Assembly (NCBI RefSeq): GCF_002646595.1
Contig: NZ_PDUD01000018.1
Coordinates: 372,001-436,000 of the forward strand
Direction of reading: 5' to 3'
From: Flavilitoribacter nigricans DSM 23189 = NBRC 102662
GTDB lineage: Bacteria > Bacteroidota > Bacteroidia > Chitinophagales > Saprospiraceae
Length of the DNA stretch: 64,000 bases
In this document: one piece after another, positions 53,303 to 62,038 of the stretch
Position numbering within the stretch: position 1 is the first letter of the stretch
How the letters are laid out: each line of letters begins with the position of its first letter
Notes under the pieces: generated by a model
Databases searched by the model: none
Told to the model about the DNA's origin: nothing
The model's input: only the letters and a program-made list of their open reading frames with translations
Translations under genes and position numbers: made by a program

Positions 53303-55249
53303 CTAATGGTTTATGCCGCCACCATCCAACTTCCGGAAATCCTCGAAATTCCCCATGCGCAAGGATAATTCCGGATGGTAGTACGGATCGCCCGCCTGGA
53401 TAAAGTTCCGCCATTTTTTCCGAAAAAACCGGATTTCTCTTTTGGCGCGTTTCCTTTTTTCCCCGGTATCCTCGGCCCCGCGACTGATAGATTCGTAATG
53501 ATAAAGCTTAACGAAAGGGGTGTAGACGATCCGGTACCCGGCCTCATGGATCTTCAGGCACAGGTCTACATCGTTAAAAGCGACCGGTAGCTGCTGCTCA
53601 TCAAAGCCCCCCACGGATTCAAAAACGGAAGTTCTAAGCATCAGGCAGGCAGCCGTACAGGCGCTTACATTCTGTACTTTATTCGCCCGGCCGTTGTATC
53701 CGCCAAAATGGTCGGGATAGTGTTTGTGCGTATGTCCGGCGATCCCTCCGATACCCGTAACGATACCGGCGTGCTGTACGGTATGATCCGGATAGAGTAA
53801 TTTGGCACCGACGGCCCCCACCCTTTCGTCCGCGAAGTAACTTAACATCCGGGTGATCCATCCACTGGTGATCACTTTGACATCATTGTTCAGCAATAGC
53901 AGGAATTCCCCTTTGGCCTGTTGGGCTGCCCAGTTATTAAGCTGGGAGAAGTTGAAAGGATGATCCCGGCGAAACCATCGCACCTGGGGAGAAGTTTGTT
54001 GCAGTGTTTCCAGAAATTGATAGGTTTTCGCTTCCCGGCTGTTATTACTGATCAGCAGCAATTCGTATTCCGGATATCTGGTGCGGGAGAAAATACTTTG
54101 AATACATTGCTCCAACAAATCCAGTTGATCCTTAAAAGGAATAATGATACTTACTTTGGGAGTTCCCTGCACCGGCTGCAGCACCTCGCTGCTGCCCGGA
54201 ACCAGTCCGGGATTCAACTGAATACCCCGTTTGGCAAAGTGCTCCGTCCGCACCTGGATCTCCGCTGCCTCTTTCCGGGTATAATGAACCAGCCCTTGCT
54301 CCGTACGGTGCAAACGAATCCCCGGCAGACGGGCAAAACGGTCGGTGATCTCCATTGTCCGTAGTAGAAAGTGGTAACCTCCCGAACGCAGATCCAGCGC
54401 TGAGAACCAATTGAGTTGTTTTGCGAGCCGGAAGCTAACGCAAAAATTGGGACCGATGTAATTATCAGCGGCAAGGTATTCCGGGCTGAAGGCCGGTTTG
54501 AAACTTGGGCTATGGAAGTTGCCATCCGGATCCAATAAATCTTCGTCGAAGTAGATAATATCGGTCTCCGGGTGCTTGCTTAAAAAGTGTTGCAGCGCCA
54601 ATAACAGCTTAGGTGGCAATACCGTATCCTGGGCGTGCAGTAGCAGATATGCTGCTCCATCTGCCTTAAATTGCTCTGGGTTAAATATGCTTGCACCACT
54701 TCCCGAAGATGCCCATTGGTGCGTAAATAACCGAATATTGCTGCTATCGGGAGAATTGGCAGCCAACTCAGGTTCCGCTTCATCGTAGGCAAAGAAACGG
54801 CCGATTGGTAGCTCCACCTGGTGCCCTTTACGATCGGTGAGCCCCAGTTGCAGATCACTAAAGATCCCATTGAAGGGCAATTGGAAAAGAAACCCCTGCT
54901 GCTCGAAATCAGAAAATTCCGAAAAAAAGGCCGATAATTCCGGTTTGAAAAAAGTATCTGCTTTTGCAGTCAATAGAAGATCGCCGACAGATAATTCCGG
55001 TAGCTCAATCTCGTTTCGAGCCAAAACCCATACGATCACTTTCAGGATACCAGCCTCTTTACGGCAGTCCAGTAAATAGACTTTCAGGTCTTCATCGTGC
55101 TGTAGGAACTTATCGGTGTAGGCGGATTGCCCACGTCCACGCCGAAGCATTTTGAGAAAGTTTTCCCAAATGAGGCCGGGCGGTTCCTTCCTGATCGCTT
55201 TGAAAAGGATCCTGAAGTTGTGAAGTTTGAATAGCTGCCGAATATTCAT
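53303..55249 (-). CDS. Large family 2 glycosyltransferase
   Basis: This 648-residue protein carries a GT2 domain in its C-terminal half (from about residue 365), opening with PKVSIIIPFKDQLDLLEQCI. It has the donor/metal motif LLLNNDVKVI and the acceptor-side AFNDVDLCLKIHEAGYRI, as in O-antigen and rhamnan-type transferases. The N-terminal ~330 residues are a less conserved region with a degenerate GT-like segment (TDIIYFDEDLLDPDG, HFLSKHPE) seen in related two-part enzymes. The protein is soluble. It probably adds a sugar to a surface polysaccharide. The ATG at 55247-55249 is preferred over an open frame to 55333, since it lies 11 bases after the RDD gene stop and leaves a normal start. Confidence 0.88.
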   Translation of the reverse strand: MNIRQLFKLHNFRILFKAIRKEPPGLIWENFLKMLRRGRGQSAYTDKFLQHDEDLKVYLLDCRKEAGILKVIVWVLARNEIELPELSVGDLLLTAKADTFFKPELSAFFSEFSDFEQQGFLFQLPFNGIFSDLQLGLTDRKGHQVELPIGRFFAYDEAEPELAANSPDSSNIRLFTHQWASSGSGASIFNPEQFKADGAAYLLLHAQDTVLPPKLLLALQHFLSKHPETDIIYFDEDLLDPDGNFHSPSFKPAFSPEYLAADNYIGPNFCVSFRLAKQLNWFSALDLRSGGYHFLLRTMEITDRFARLPGIRLHRTEQGLVHYTRKEAAEIQVRTEHFAKRGIQLNPGLVPGSSEVLQPVQGTPKVSIIIPFKDQLDLLEQCIQSIFSRTRYPEYELLLISNNSREAKTYQFLETLQQTSPQVRWFRRDHPFNFSQLNNWAAQQAKGEFLLLLNNDVKVITSGWITRMLSYFADERVGAVGAKLLYPDHTVQHAGIVTGIGGIAGHTHKHYPDHFGGYNGRANKVQNVSACTAACLMLRTSVFESVGGFDEQQLPVAFNDVDLCLKIHEAGYRIVYTPFVKLYHYESISRGAEDTGEKRKRAKREIRFFRKKWRNFIQAGDPYYHPELSLRMGNFEDFRKLDGGGINH

Positions 55250-55260
55250 ATGGTCCGGGA

Positions 55261-55734
55261 TCAGAGCATAAAGTCGTCTTCTGGTGTAAAATCGTCTTCT
55301 ACCACCCGGGTATTTGTCAGGCTGTCGTGCCACCCGGTCGGGGCGCCGAACAGGAAAGAAAAAGGATCAAAGGGGATCAGTCGGGCCAGGGTGCGCTTCA
55401 CTACGGTCAGCAGGTCCGGCTTCGATCCATCCATCATGACCACTTTTGTTTTAGTAATGGATTTTCCCGGTGTTTTTCCGAAAAGATATTCCGTCCCCGT
55501 CCAGTAGAGGAATACCAACAGAAAAGATAGCGGCACGATGACCCGCCGGGAGTTCATCATGTTCTCGTCGAGGATTCCGATGCCCTCCAGTAAAGCCAGC
55601 ACGGCCCCCTGGAATAAAAATGCAAACAGGAGATCCAGCATCAGATTGGAAAAGCGCTGATTTTTACTGGCCATGTAGTCTGCGAGGTAGGTGGCCTCAT
55701 TCGTCTTGTAGTTATCGGTAGGTTGTTGCTTCAT
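55261..55734 (-). CDS. RDD family membrane protein
   Basis: This 157-residue protein has two or three membrane helices (about residues 28-50 and 70-90) and the RDD signatures ASKNQRFSNLMLDLL and FGKTPGKSITKTKVVMMDG. The family is small, found in inner membranes, and has been linked to ion antiport or protein topology in some bacteria; function here is unknown. It ends in an acidic EDDFTPEDDFML tail. The downstream glycosyltransferase starts 11 bases after its stop, so the two form an operon. Confidence 0.85.
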   Translation of the reverse strand: MKQQPTDNYKTNEATYLADYMASKNQRFSNLMLDLLFAFLFQGAVLALLEGIGILDENMMNSRRVIVPLSFLLVFLYWTGTEYLFGKTPGKSITKTKVVMMDGSKPDLLTVVKRTLARLIPFDPFSFLFGAPTGWHDSLTNTRVVEDDFTPEDDFML

Positions 55735-55981
55735 CTTTTGGATTTAATTCAGCCGGAAAGTAATTATTTTTTTGCAGTAATCAATTGGTGGGCGGTATAT
55801 CCGACACCGCTTTTATTAGTCAGCGCGAAGTTGGCAGATTTTTCAATCAGCCTTTCGGGCAGGTACTCCTTTAGCATAACCTTTTGTAACACCAGGGAAT
55901 TTATAACGTCTAGGGGCCTGATCTACCAGGAAATGTATCCATCGTTTGTATACCAAATTGCACAAATCATTATTCAGGCAA

Positions 55982-56143
55982 AGGTGCAGCGCACCGTCCT
56001 GGCTCCAACATAGAACGGGAGGGATTTTTCCAGGTGCAGCGCACCGTCCTGATCATTTCCCATATCTATCGATCAGGTCGCTACGCTATAGCTCTAGGTG
56101 TGTTCAGATCAAGGGGAAGAAAATAATAGGGTGCGCTGCACCT
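55982..56143. repeat. REP-like palindromic repeats, three copies
   Basis: The same 20-base sequence, starting AGGTGCAGCGCACC and ending GTCCTG, occurs at 55982-56001 and 56032-56051 (exactly 50 bp apart). Its core also occurs inverted at 56130-56143 (GGTGCGCTGCACCT). The core GGTGC-AGC-GCACC is a small hairpin, and the inverted pair can form a longer one. Direct plus inverted copies of a short palindrome in a gene-free gap are the hallmark of REP/BIME elements. The rest of the 55735-56182 gap shows no gene. Confidence 0.75.
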
Positions 56144-56182
56144 GTAATTTGAAATGTTTTACAATTTGGATTAATTGGGGTT

Positions 56183-57571
56183 TTAACGCTTCACCCCATC
56201 TTTATTGATGATCGGCGGATCCAGATACCGTTGGAAGAATGTGTACATCCGGATCAGTTCGGGGCCGGTTTGGGGAAGCGAATGACCTGTGCCGTAATCC
56301 ACCATCGTGGAAACGGGTACGCCCAGAGATTCCAGTTGCGCCTGAAAATGCAAAACCTGATCCCGGTAATAGGGCTGATCATCCGTATTGTAGAAAAACA
56401 AAACGGGCGCAGTTGCTGCCGATTCGACCAGATAAGCCGCTCCCATGCGCTCCCAAATCTCGGGGTGCTCCTCCAGCGATCCCCACACCCACGGACAGCG
56501 GGTTTCCAAATTAGAATCGCCATCCCCGGTAACGGCATAAATGCGGGTAAAGTCAAACACGCCCGGACCGAGCGCAGCGGCCTGTACCTCATCCGACACC
56601 TTCTGGTAAAAACCGGCATTTTCAAACTCAGGCACTTCCCGGTCACCGATCGCCATGGAACCGGCATCCGAACCCCGGGAGAATCCATAGATCCCGATTT
56701 TACCGGAAAGTCCCAGGGAAGTCCCGAGCGAACGCAGGGTACGTACAGCCGACTTTACCTTTTGCGCAGCATCCGGATTGGTCTGATAGGATTTGTAAGC
56801 ATCATTGGGCCCATCGATTGGTTTGCCCTTGCCCCAGGGACAATACTTCGGGTGGTCGGCAATCGCCCAGGCCATGCCGGCGGCGGGCGCCCCCTCCAGA
56901 AACGAATCGTTGAATCCAGCGAGGGTATACCCCAGGTTCAGTCGCTGGTTCCGGTTAGCATCGGTAAACTGCTTGCTGGCGGCATCGTAGGTAGCGTAAC
57001 TGTTGCTGTAAGAAAAGGATAAAATGGTCGGGACCGGCTGTACCGGATTGGCCGGATAAATGATATCCATGCGCAAAGAATCACCGATTAGGTATTCGGC
57101 GGGAGTATTGTAGACGGTTGGATCATCCTGAAAATAGGGCACGTTGCGGGCAATCCGATAACCTTCGAAAAGCACGTAAGTCTGATAATGCGAGCTGTTT
57201 TGCAAACCGCAAAAGTCACCCGCAGCAACCGCATCATTGATCGCTATGATGTCCCGATTGATATTGGGAGTAATCGCGGCCGGATGGTGCGCATAATCCA
57301 GCTCGATTACCCGGTATCCCTGAGCAATGAGCCAGGCAACATCCGTGGCATTGCTATTGCCGCCGATCTTTTTAAAACCCAGATGCTTGAGGTAAACGAC
57401 GGTCAGGTACTTGCCGGCAACATCGCGGAGCGGTTCCGGGGATTCGGTAACGATAAATTCTAGCGGCCGGCCGATCGCCTGACTGGGCCAGGTCCCGTTC
57501 TTTGCCCCAGCGGTCGCAGAGGTAACAAGCGTAAAGAATGTCCAAACCGTCACTATTTTTCTCAGCATCAT
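56183..57571 (-). CDS. Exported alpha/beta hydrolase
   Basis: This 462-residue protein has a signal peptide (about 1-22, TSATAGAK) and an alpha/beta hydrolase fold in its C-terminal part. The nucleophile elbow is GFSRGSDAG around residue 310, a probable catalytic Asp lies in FFYNTDDQPYY, and His in DYGTGHSLP near 440. The large insertion before the elbow includes Trp- and Tyr-rich loops. The substrate is unknown; esters of polysaccharides are plausible for a secreted enzyme. The gene lies 13 bases after the beta-propeller gene on the same strand, so the two are very likely co-transcribed and may act on one substrate. Confidence 0.8.
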   Translation of the reverse strand: MMLRKIVTVWTFFTLVTSATAGAKNGTWPSQAIGRPLEFIVTESPEPLRDVAGKYLTVVYLKHLGFKKIGGNSNATDVAWLIAQGYRVIELDYAHHPAAITPNINRDIIAINDAVAAGDFCGLQNSSHYQTYVLFEGYRIARNVPYFQDDPTVYNTPAEYLIGDSLRMDIIYPANPVQPVPTILSFSYSNSYATYDAASKQFTDANRNQRLNLGYTLAGFNDSFLEGAPAAGMAWAIADHPKYCPWGKGKPIDGPNDAYKSYQTNPDAAQKVKSAVRTLRSLGTSLGLSGKIGIYGFSRGSDAGSMAIGDREVPEFENAGFYQKVSDEVQAAALGPGVFDFTRIYAVTGDGDSNLETRCPWVWGSLEEHPEIWERMGAAYLVESAATAPVLFFYNTDDQPYYRDQVLHFQAQLESLGVPVSTMVDYGTGHSLPQTGPELIRMYTFFQRYLDPPIINKDGVKR

Positions 57572-57584
57572 AGAATCTATACCA

Positions 57585-59330
57585 TTAATAATGCGTGTGA
57601 TTGGCTACCCTCGCTTGCAGATAGTCCGGCGTCTTTGGCCGCTGCCCATTCGGGGCAGGCGCATTTTTATAGCCGTAAACCCGCAGCAAATCCCGTTGCA
57701 GGGTGATCACCTCTTCTGCCGGCCCTCCCATAAAATCGAACATGTGATAAACCGGCTCGCCAAAGTACAATTTTCCAGTACCGTTTTCGAGTAAGCGAAA
57801 CTTAAACCAAAATAAAGCCTCCTTACCGTCGCCACGCCAATCCCCTTTGATAAAAACCGGGTTTCCATTCAGTGGATTGGCCGGCCATTTTCGGATCAGT
57901 TTGCCTTTCGGATCGAACCAGTGCACCTGCGACCAGAGGTAAGGAATGCCAAAGCGGCGATTTCCGTAAGTCCGGGCACCCACCGCAATCTGGGGCCCGG
58001 GGACATCCTGCAGGAAATTTCCGATCTCCAGTTGCTGGGCGTGTTCGGAAACATTTTGCCACTTTAATTTTCCACTCATCGCCCCGTAGGCAAATACACC
58101 GATCTCACTGTGGGCGGAGACCATATCTAATTTTCCGTCCTGATCAAGATCGGCAAATCGATAACTATCGGCATGATCATGGTGATCGAAAAACAGATCA
58201 AAGGCGTTCCAGATCTCGGTACCGTCACCATCCAGCACCAGCGTGCCCACCACGACTTCATCCGTGCCATCCTGATCCAGGTCTATCGGGTACAAGTAAT
58301 GGCCCAAATGGTCTTTCTTTTTATTTTCTACATGTTGCCAGACTTCCCGTAATTCCGGATCGTAGGCCGTCACGGAGATCTTTCCACCCATATCCGTGAA
58401 CGCGAGAATATGCCGAGGATAGCCGGGCGTCAGCCGGCCGATGGCCAGGCGAAAATTATTGTATTCGTGGGGGTAAGCTTCCGTCGGCCACGGACATCGT
58501 CGGATGATCGCTCCCGTACGGCCGTCGGCTACGGTTAGCCATTCTCCTTCGTCATCCTGTCGCCAGTGGATCACTTCCGAGTCGCCGTCCTGGTCCAGAT
58601 CCCATACTAATCCCGGGGCCTCGAAGGAACGGCGCTTTTCCTCTCCTTTTTCCGGAGCCGTATAGGACCAAAGGGCCTGACCGCTAAAATCAAAGGCCTG
58701 GGCCGAATAATCCCGACTGAGTACCAGCAGATCCGTTTGTCCATCTCCGGTAAGATCCCCAAATTTCACACAGCTGGAAGGCGGGATCCGGTATTCACGT
58801 AAGAGGGTGACTTCCTCGTCCAGTTCCCGGGCTTTCAGATCATCCAGGGTGAATTCCGGGTCCTGACTGAGCACCAATACATCCAAAATGGGGTTATTCT
58901 CGATGCGCATCACTCTCAGGTTGACCGTCCCGGCCGCCAGCTCAAAAGTGCCGGCCTGCACGTACCGAAGGGAGTCATTTCCGAGATCATCCGGGATCAC
59001 CTGCTCTCCGATGGCTACCCGAATGGTACTGCCCGGACGGCCGTGACTGCGTGCGTACAGATAATAGGTGCCCGTTACGGGTATCTCCACCCGTTTCAGA
59101 TAATTGGATCGGGTGGTCATCAGCAGTCCGGTATTATTGAATAACCAGGGGACTTCCAGTTGGGAAGCATCGATAATGCGGTGTCCACTGGGGATCTCAT
59201 CCAGCAGATCGGAGGCATCGATTACGATAGTGACTGCGTCGGACTGGGCGGTACTTTGACCAGGAATAATAATTCCTAGTAGCAGTAGGAACAGGTATAA
59301 CGGAAATAAAGGGTGTTGCAGGTTTTTCAT
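57585..59330 (-). CDS. Exported FG-GAP/VCBS-type beta-propeller protein
   Basis: This 581-residue protein has a signal peptide (about 1-28, STAQ). It then has an N-terminal beta-sandwich (about 30-150, SNYLKRVEIPVTGTYYLYAR) resembling a carbohydrate-binding or CBM-like module, and a propeller-like region with repeated calcium-loop sequences: FGDLTGDGQTD, WDLDQDGDSE, DLDQDGTDE and ADLDQDGKLD. The repeats recall FG-GAP/VCBS propellers, including those of family 11 rhamnogalacturonan lyases, but I cannot see catalytic residues and do not assign that activity. No T9SS sorting domain is present. It is the first gene of a two-gene unit with the hydrolase. Confidence 0.75.
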   Translation of the reverse strand: MKNLQHPLFPLYLFLLLLGIIIPGQSTAQSDAVTIVIDASDLLDEIPSGHRIIDASQLEVPWLFNNTGLLMTTRSNYLKRVEIPVTGTYYLYARSHGRPGSTIRVAIGEQVIPDDLGNDSLRYVQAGTFELAAGTVNLRVMRIENNPILDVLVLSQDPEFTLDDLKARELDEEVTLLREYRIPPSSCVKFGDLTGDGQTDLLVLSRDYSAQAFDFSGQALWSYTAPEKGEEKRRSFEAPGLVWDLDQDGDSEVIHWRQDDEGEWLTVADGRTGAIIRRCPWPTEAYPHEYNNFRLAIGRLTPGYPRHILAFTDMGGKISVTAYDPELREVWQHVENKKKDHLGHYLYPIDLDQDGTDEVVVGTLVLDGDGTEIWNAFDLFFDHHDHADSYRFADLDQDGKLDMVSAHSEIGVFAYGAMSGKLKWQNVSEHAQQLEIGNFLQDVPGPQIAVGARTYGNRRFGIPYLWSQVHWFDPKGKLIRKWPANPLNGNPVFIKGDWRGDGKEALFWFKFRLLENGTGKLYFGEPVYHMFDFMGGPAEEVITLQRDLLRVYGYKNAPAPNGQRPKTPDYLQARVANHTHY

Positions 59331-59530
59331 GATATTTTGCTAAAGGTTTGACCAGGATGAAGCAGGTGTACTAAAATTAGGACTATCCGCTGAATCCATT
59401 CCACCGGTCTTTACGCTACCGGGAGGTCTTGGATTGGAGGACTAAATTGTTATTTTTAAGAACTTTTCATTTTCCAGTATGATAGCCGCTTCCGAGCGGC
59501 AGTTTTTCTAAATCTTCCAGTATTCGAAAC

Positions 59531-60532
59531 ATGCATCATTATTCTCTTTCTTATTACGTAAGCGGCCTGCTCCTTCCCTTAATGTTGCTTTCCAGCGGCA
59601 TGATGTTTACCGCCTGTGATAATTCCGAAGATCAGGAGGAACGGGCGGCAGAGCTGGCCGAATTGCGGTCCGTTTATCAATCGTATCAGGAAGAACTCGC
59701 CGGCAAAGAAGCCGAACTGGAGACGACCGAATCGGAAGAGCAAAGAGCAGCCTTGGAGTCAGAGATACTGGTGCTGAAAGATCGGATGCGCCTGGTCCGT
59801 TCGAGAATGGATGAATTAGGTGGAACTCCGGAAACGCCTACTGCAGCTCCACCTCCGGATGTCGGCCACTTTTACTTCGACAGTTTACAAAATGATCTGA
59901 AGCAGTTGCCCACCTGGGCGCAGAGCAGCGCGCACGGCGGCATCGGTGCGACCTCTTTTATTGTGGAGGTGAAAGTCCGGTTTCGGCAGTCCCAAGAGGC
60001 TAACTGCCCGTGGGAAGCAACGCTGACCACCTTCAATGTCCACGTATTCGCCAGCAGCAATATGAAAACCAGTTCGGTACTGGGTCTTTCTACCGGTATC
60101 CACGAACTGGTCCACGTCCGGCAGATCAAAGAAGCCTGGGAAGCGGCAAAAGATGACTTTATCGGAAAATTCAGGATCTGTGGGAAAAATGAAGCAGAAC
60201 TTCGTCAAAAGGTGAAAGGCCTCCTGACGGAATGGTTTGCACAGTTTAACGCCAATTACACCGGGAAACATTTTACGGCAGCTAATAAAGCGCGCTACGA
60301 ACAGATCCTTGGTCCGGGTTACGAAAGCGAGCGCTCTCCCCGGGAATGGGAGGCCAGAGCTGAGCAAAAGGTTTTCCGCGACCGTTACGGGCAACAGTTA
60401 GCTCCCGCCGTTCAGGCCATTGAAGGGCTGGAAAAAAGCCTCCAATCCCCCGCCGCCAATAGAAAACTTTCTCCCAATTACCGGGAAACTCCGGGAGACC
60501 GGATCCACCTGTACATGGTTTTTGAAAACTAG
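59531..60532 (+). CDS. Lipoprotein with coiled coil and HEXXH motif
   Basis: This 333-residue protein has a lipoprotein signal (hydrophobic ~10-25, lipobox FTAC, Cys29), an acidic coiled coil (about 34-95, EELAGKEAELETTESEEQ), a Pro-rich linker and a C-terminal domain (about 110-333). That domain contains HELVH at residues 191-195 followed by VRQIKEAW. HEXXH is the zinc signature of zincins, and the downstream EWEARAEQK (about 275) could supply a third ligand. That makes it a candidate membrane-anchored metallopeptidase, but the motif alone is not proof. Cys in NCPWEATL and RICGKN might form a disulfide. No family is recognised. It faces the 60617 gene. Confidence 0.68.
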   Translation: MHHYSLSYYVSGLLLPLMLLSSGMMFTACDNSEDQEERAAELAELRSVYQSYQEELAGKEAELETTESEEQRAALESEILVLKDRMRLVRSRMDELGGTPETPTAAPPPDVGHFYFDSLQNDLKQLPTWAQSSAHGGIGATSFIVEVKVRFRQSQEANCPWEATLTTFNVHVFASSNMKTSSVLGLSTGIHELVHVRQIKEAWEAAKDDFIGKFRICGKNEAELRQKVKGLLTEWFAQFNANYTGKHFTAANKARYEQILGPGYESERSPREWEARAEQKVFRDRYGQQLAPAVQAIEGLEKSLQSPAANRKLSPNYRETPGDRIHLYMVFEN

Positions 60533-60616
60533 AATGGGTAGAGTATAGATGAGCCCTGTTTGCCAATACGCAATTCGGTTACTTCATGGAAACAGCGCTC
60601 ATCCCTTACTATTCTC

Positions 60617-60892
60617 TTATTCCTCCGGTCGTATTTGATCCCGGAACCAGGCGATGAGTTCCTCTACGCTACCAGACCGCTTCGGTTCGTGGATCCGTCC
60701 GGTCCGGCAGTCCACCATCAGCGGGAAAAGGCCGTGCAGTGGAAGCCGTTTGGTGCCTACCGTAGTCTGGAATTTGAAATAAAAACCTTCCGTAAATGCA
60801 ACGGTCGCATCCCGGTTAACTGCTACCTCGACGGGCATCATTCCGTTCAGATAATTTGAAACAATGTTTTCGGCCTGGACTAAAGTTACCAT
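60617..60892 (-). CDS. Small YrhB/Imm35-like protein
   Basis: This 91-residue soluble protein has the short alpha/beta layout of the YrhB/immunity-protein-35 group: a helix with AENIVSNYLNGM, beta strands with EGFYFKFQTT, and the C-terminal motif GLFPLMVDCRTGRIHEP, which recalls the family's PIFVDxxTG pattern. Family members protect against or chaperone partner proteins, often polymorphic toxins. It sits 84 bases from the stop of the convergent HEXXH lipoprotein gene and 23 bases downstream of the cyclophilin gene on its own strand, so it is probably co-transcribed with the latter. The family call is tentative. Confidence 0.55.
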   Translation of the reverse strand: MVTLVQAENIVSNYLNGMMPVEVAVNRDATVAFTEGFYFKFQTTVGTKRLPLHGLFPLMVDCRTGRIHEPKRSGSVEELIAWFRDQIRPEE

Positions 60893-60915
60893 AGCGGAGG
60901 AATTTTGAATTTGGC

Positions 60916-61419
60916 TTATTCTTCAATCGTGATGTTCAGGATCTCATCTCCCATACGAATGTCATTGACCACATCCTGGTCACTTTCATCCACGACTTTT
61001 CCGAAAACAGTGTGTTTTCCGTCTAGCCAGGGAGTGGGCTCGTGGGTAATGAAGAACTGACTGCCGTTCGTGCCGGGGCCGGCATTGGCCATGGAAAGAA
61101 TACCGGCCGAATCGTGGCGCAGCGAAGGATCGAACTCGTCTTCAAAAGTGTAGCCGGGGCCTCCCCGGCCACTACCGTGGGGGCATCCGCCCTGCACCAT
61201 GAAGTTGGGAATTACCCGGTGAAAGGTCAGGCCGTCGTAATAGCCCTTTCTGGCTAACTCCAGAAAATTGGTTACGGTTTTGGGCGTTTTCGGCCCGAAT
61301 AAGGTTAAGTTGATATCCCCTTTGTTGGTGTGTATGCAGATCTTTACGTCATCATCGTAAGTGGTTTCCTGCATGACCATCTGGATCTCAGCGGGATCGA
61401 TTTTGTCTAGTGCGGACAT
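60916..61419 (-). CDS. Cyclophilin-type peptidyl-prolyl isomerase
   Basis: This 167-residue cytosolic enzyme is a single cyclophilin domain. The active-site landmarks are in the [13 protein letters not shown] block (Arg and Phe), [10 protein letters not shown] (Gln and Phe) and [12 protein letters not shown]. It has no signal peptide. The N-terminal ~23 residues are a short helical extension. Cyclophilins catalyse cis-trans isomerisation of Xaa-Pro bonds and assist protein folding. The gene precedes the YrhB-like gene by 23 bases on the same strand. A -7-like TATATTTA element lies a short way upstream of the start. Confidence 0.95.
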   Translation of the reverse strand: MSALDKIDPAEIQMVMQETTYDDDVKICIHTNKGDINLTLFGPKTPKTVTNFLELARKGYYDGLTFHRVIPNFMVQGGCPHGSGRGGPGYTFEDEFDPSLRHDSAGILSMANAGPGTNGSQFFITHEPTPWLDGKHTVFGKVVDESDQDVVNDIRMGDEILNITIEE

Positions 61420-61464
61420 ATTTATTTAGATTTGAGGGGTAAATATAAATTAATTTTTAGTAGT

Positions 61465-61768
61465 GCCGACTTCCACTCGGTGAAGTATGCCGACTGAAAG
61501 TCGGCATTACGAGGGGGAGTTCTGGGAAATTGGAAATGAGATCGTCGTTATGACTGATGACCAGCGGTGTCGATGAGTATTTGGGTCATGATAAGGGTAG
61601 CGGACACATATATATCGCCGAAGGTACAAACTTCGGCAAGCGGTGTAATTTTCAGTATCGCCGACTTCCAGTCGGCGAGGTTTAACGACTGAATGTCGGC
61701 GTAACATGTCAGAATCCTGCTAAAATTGGATAAGGGATCGTCGTTATAAACAATGACCAACGGGCATT
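61465..61768. repeat. Two tandem diverged palindromic repeat units
   Basis: Unit A (61465 to about 61572) and unit B (61660 to about 61768) are similar along their length and start 195 bp apart. Each opens with a paired palindrome of the type GCCGACTTCC-A-GTCGGC followed by CCGACTGAAAGTCGGC (61465-61506 and 61660-61700). Each later carries a near-identical GATCGTCGTTAT...ATGACCA tract (about 61540 and 61737). Between the units lies another hairpin, GCCGAAG/CTTCGGC (61617-61637). This is a REP/BIME- or mobile-type repeat cluster, probably non-coding. Confidence 0.7.
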
Positions 61769-61810
61769 ATTAAAGGAGCATATTATAACAATCAACCAAT
61801 TGAATAATCT

Positions 61811-62038
61811 ATGGCTATTGTTGACTTTAAGAAAAACGCAGTCGTTCTAAAGATAATTGACGAAAGACGATTAAGCGTTCAAATTGAGGAAAAAATTTTA
61901 ATAGCTACAATATCATCCCGAGTTAAAAGTGGTCAGAAAGAAATTGAAGTTGGAGACAATATTGTTGTTATAACAAATCCATTTGATTTAGAAAGAGTCC
62001 GTGTGCATAAGGACACTTGGATAGATTTGAAGACCTAA
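61811..62038 (+). CDS. IF-1-like OB-fold protein, AT-rich
   Basis: This 75-residue protein has the size and fold pattern of translation initiation factor IF-1. The strand-rich sequence KILIATISSRVK matches the position of the IF-1 segment with HISGK, VGDNIVV matches PGDRVTV, and NPFDLERVRV matches SPYDLTRGRI. It differs from true IF-1 in its divergent N-terminus (MAIVDFKKNAVV) and an extra Trp-containing tail. The codons are strikingly AT-rich (ATA, TTA, AGA, AAA) compared with the GC-richer genes around it, indicating recent transfer. It lies alone between palindromic repeats. Chromosomal infA would normally sit with ribosomal protein genes, so this is probably a paralogue or a related S1/OB-fold RNA-binding protein. 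Confidence 0.6.
   Translation: MAIVDFKKNAVVLKIIDERRLSVQIEEKILIATISSRVKSGQKEIEVGDNIVVITNPFDLERVRVHKDTWIDLKT

Noticed and set aside
55982-56051. CRISPR-like direct repeat
   Set aside because: Only two direct copies of 20 bp, plus an inverted one; REP/BIME is a better fit.
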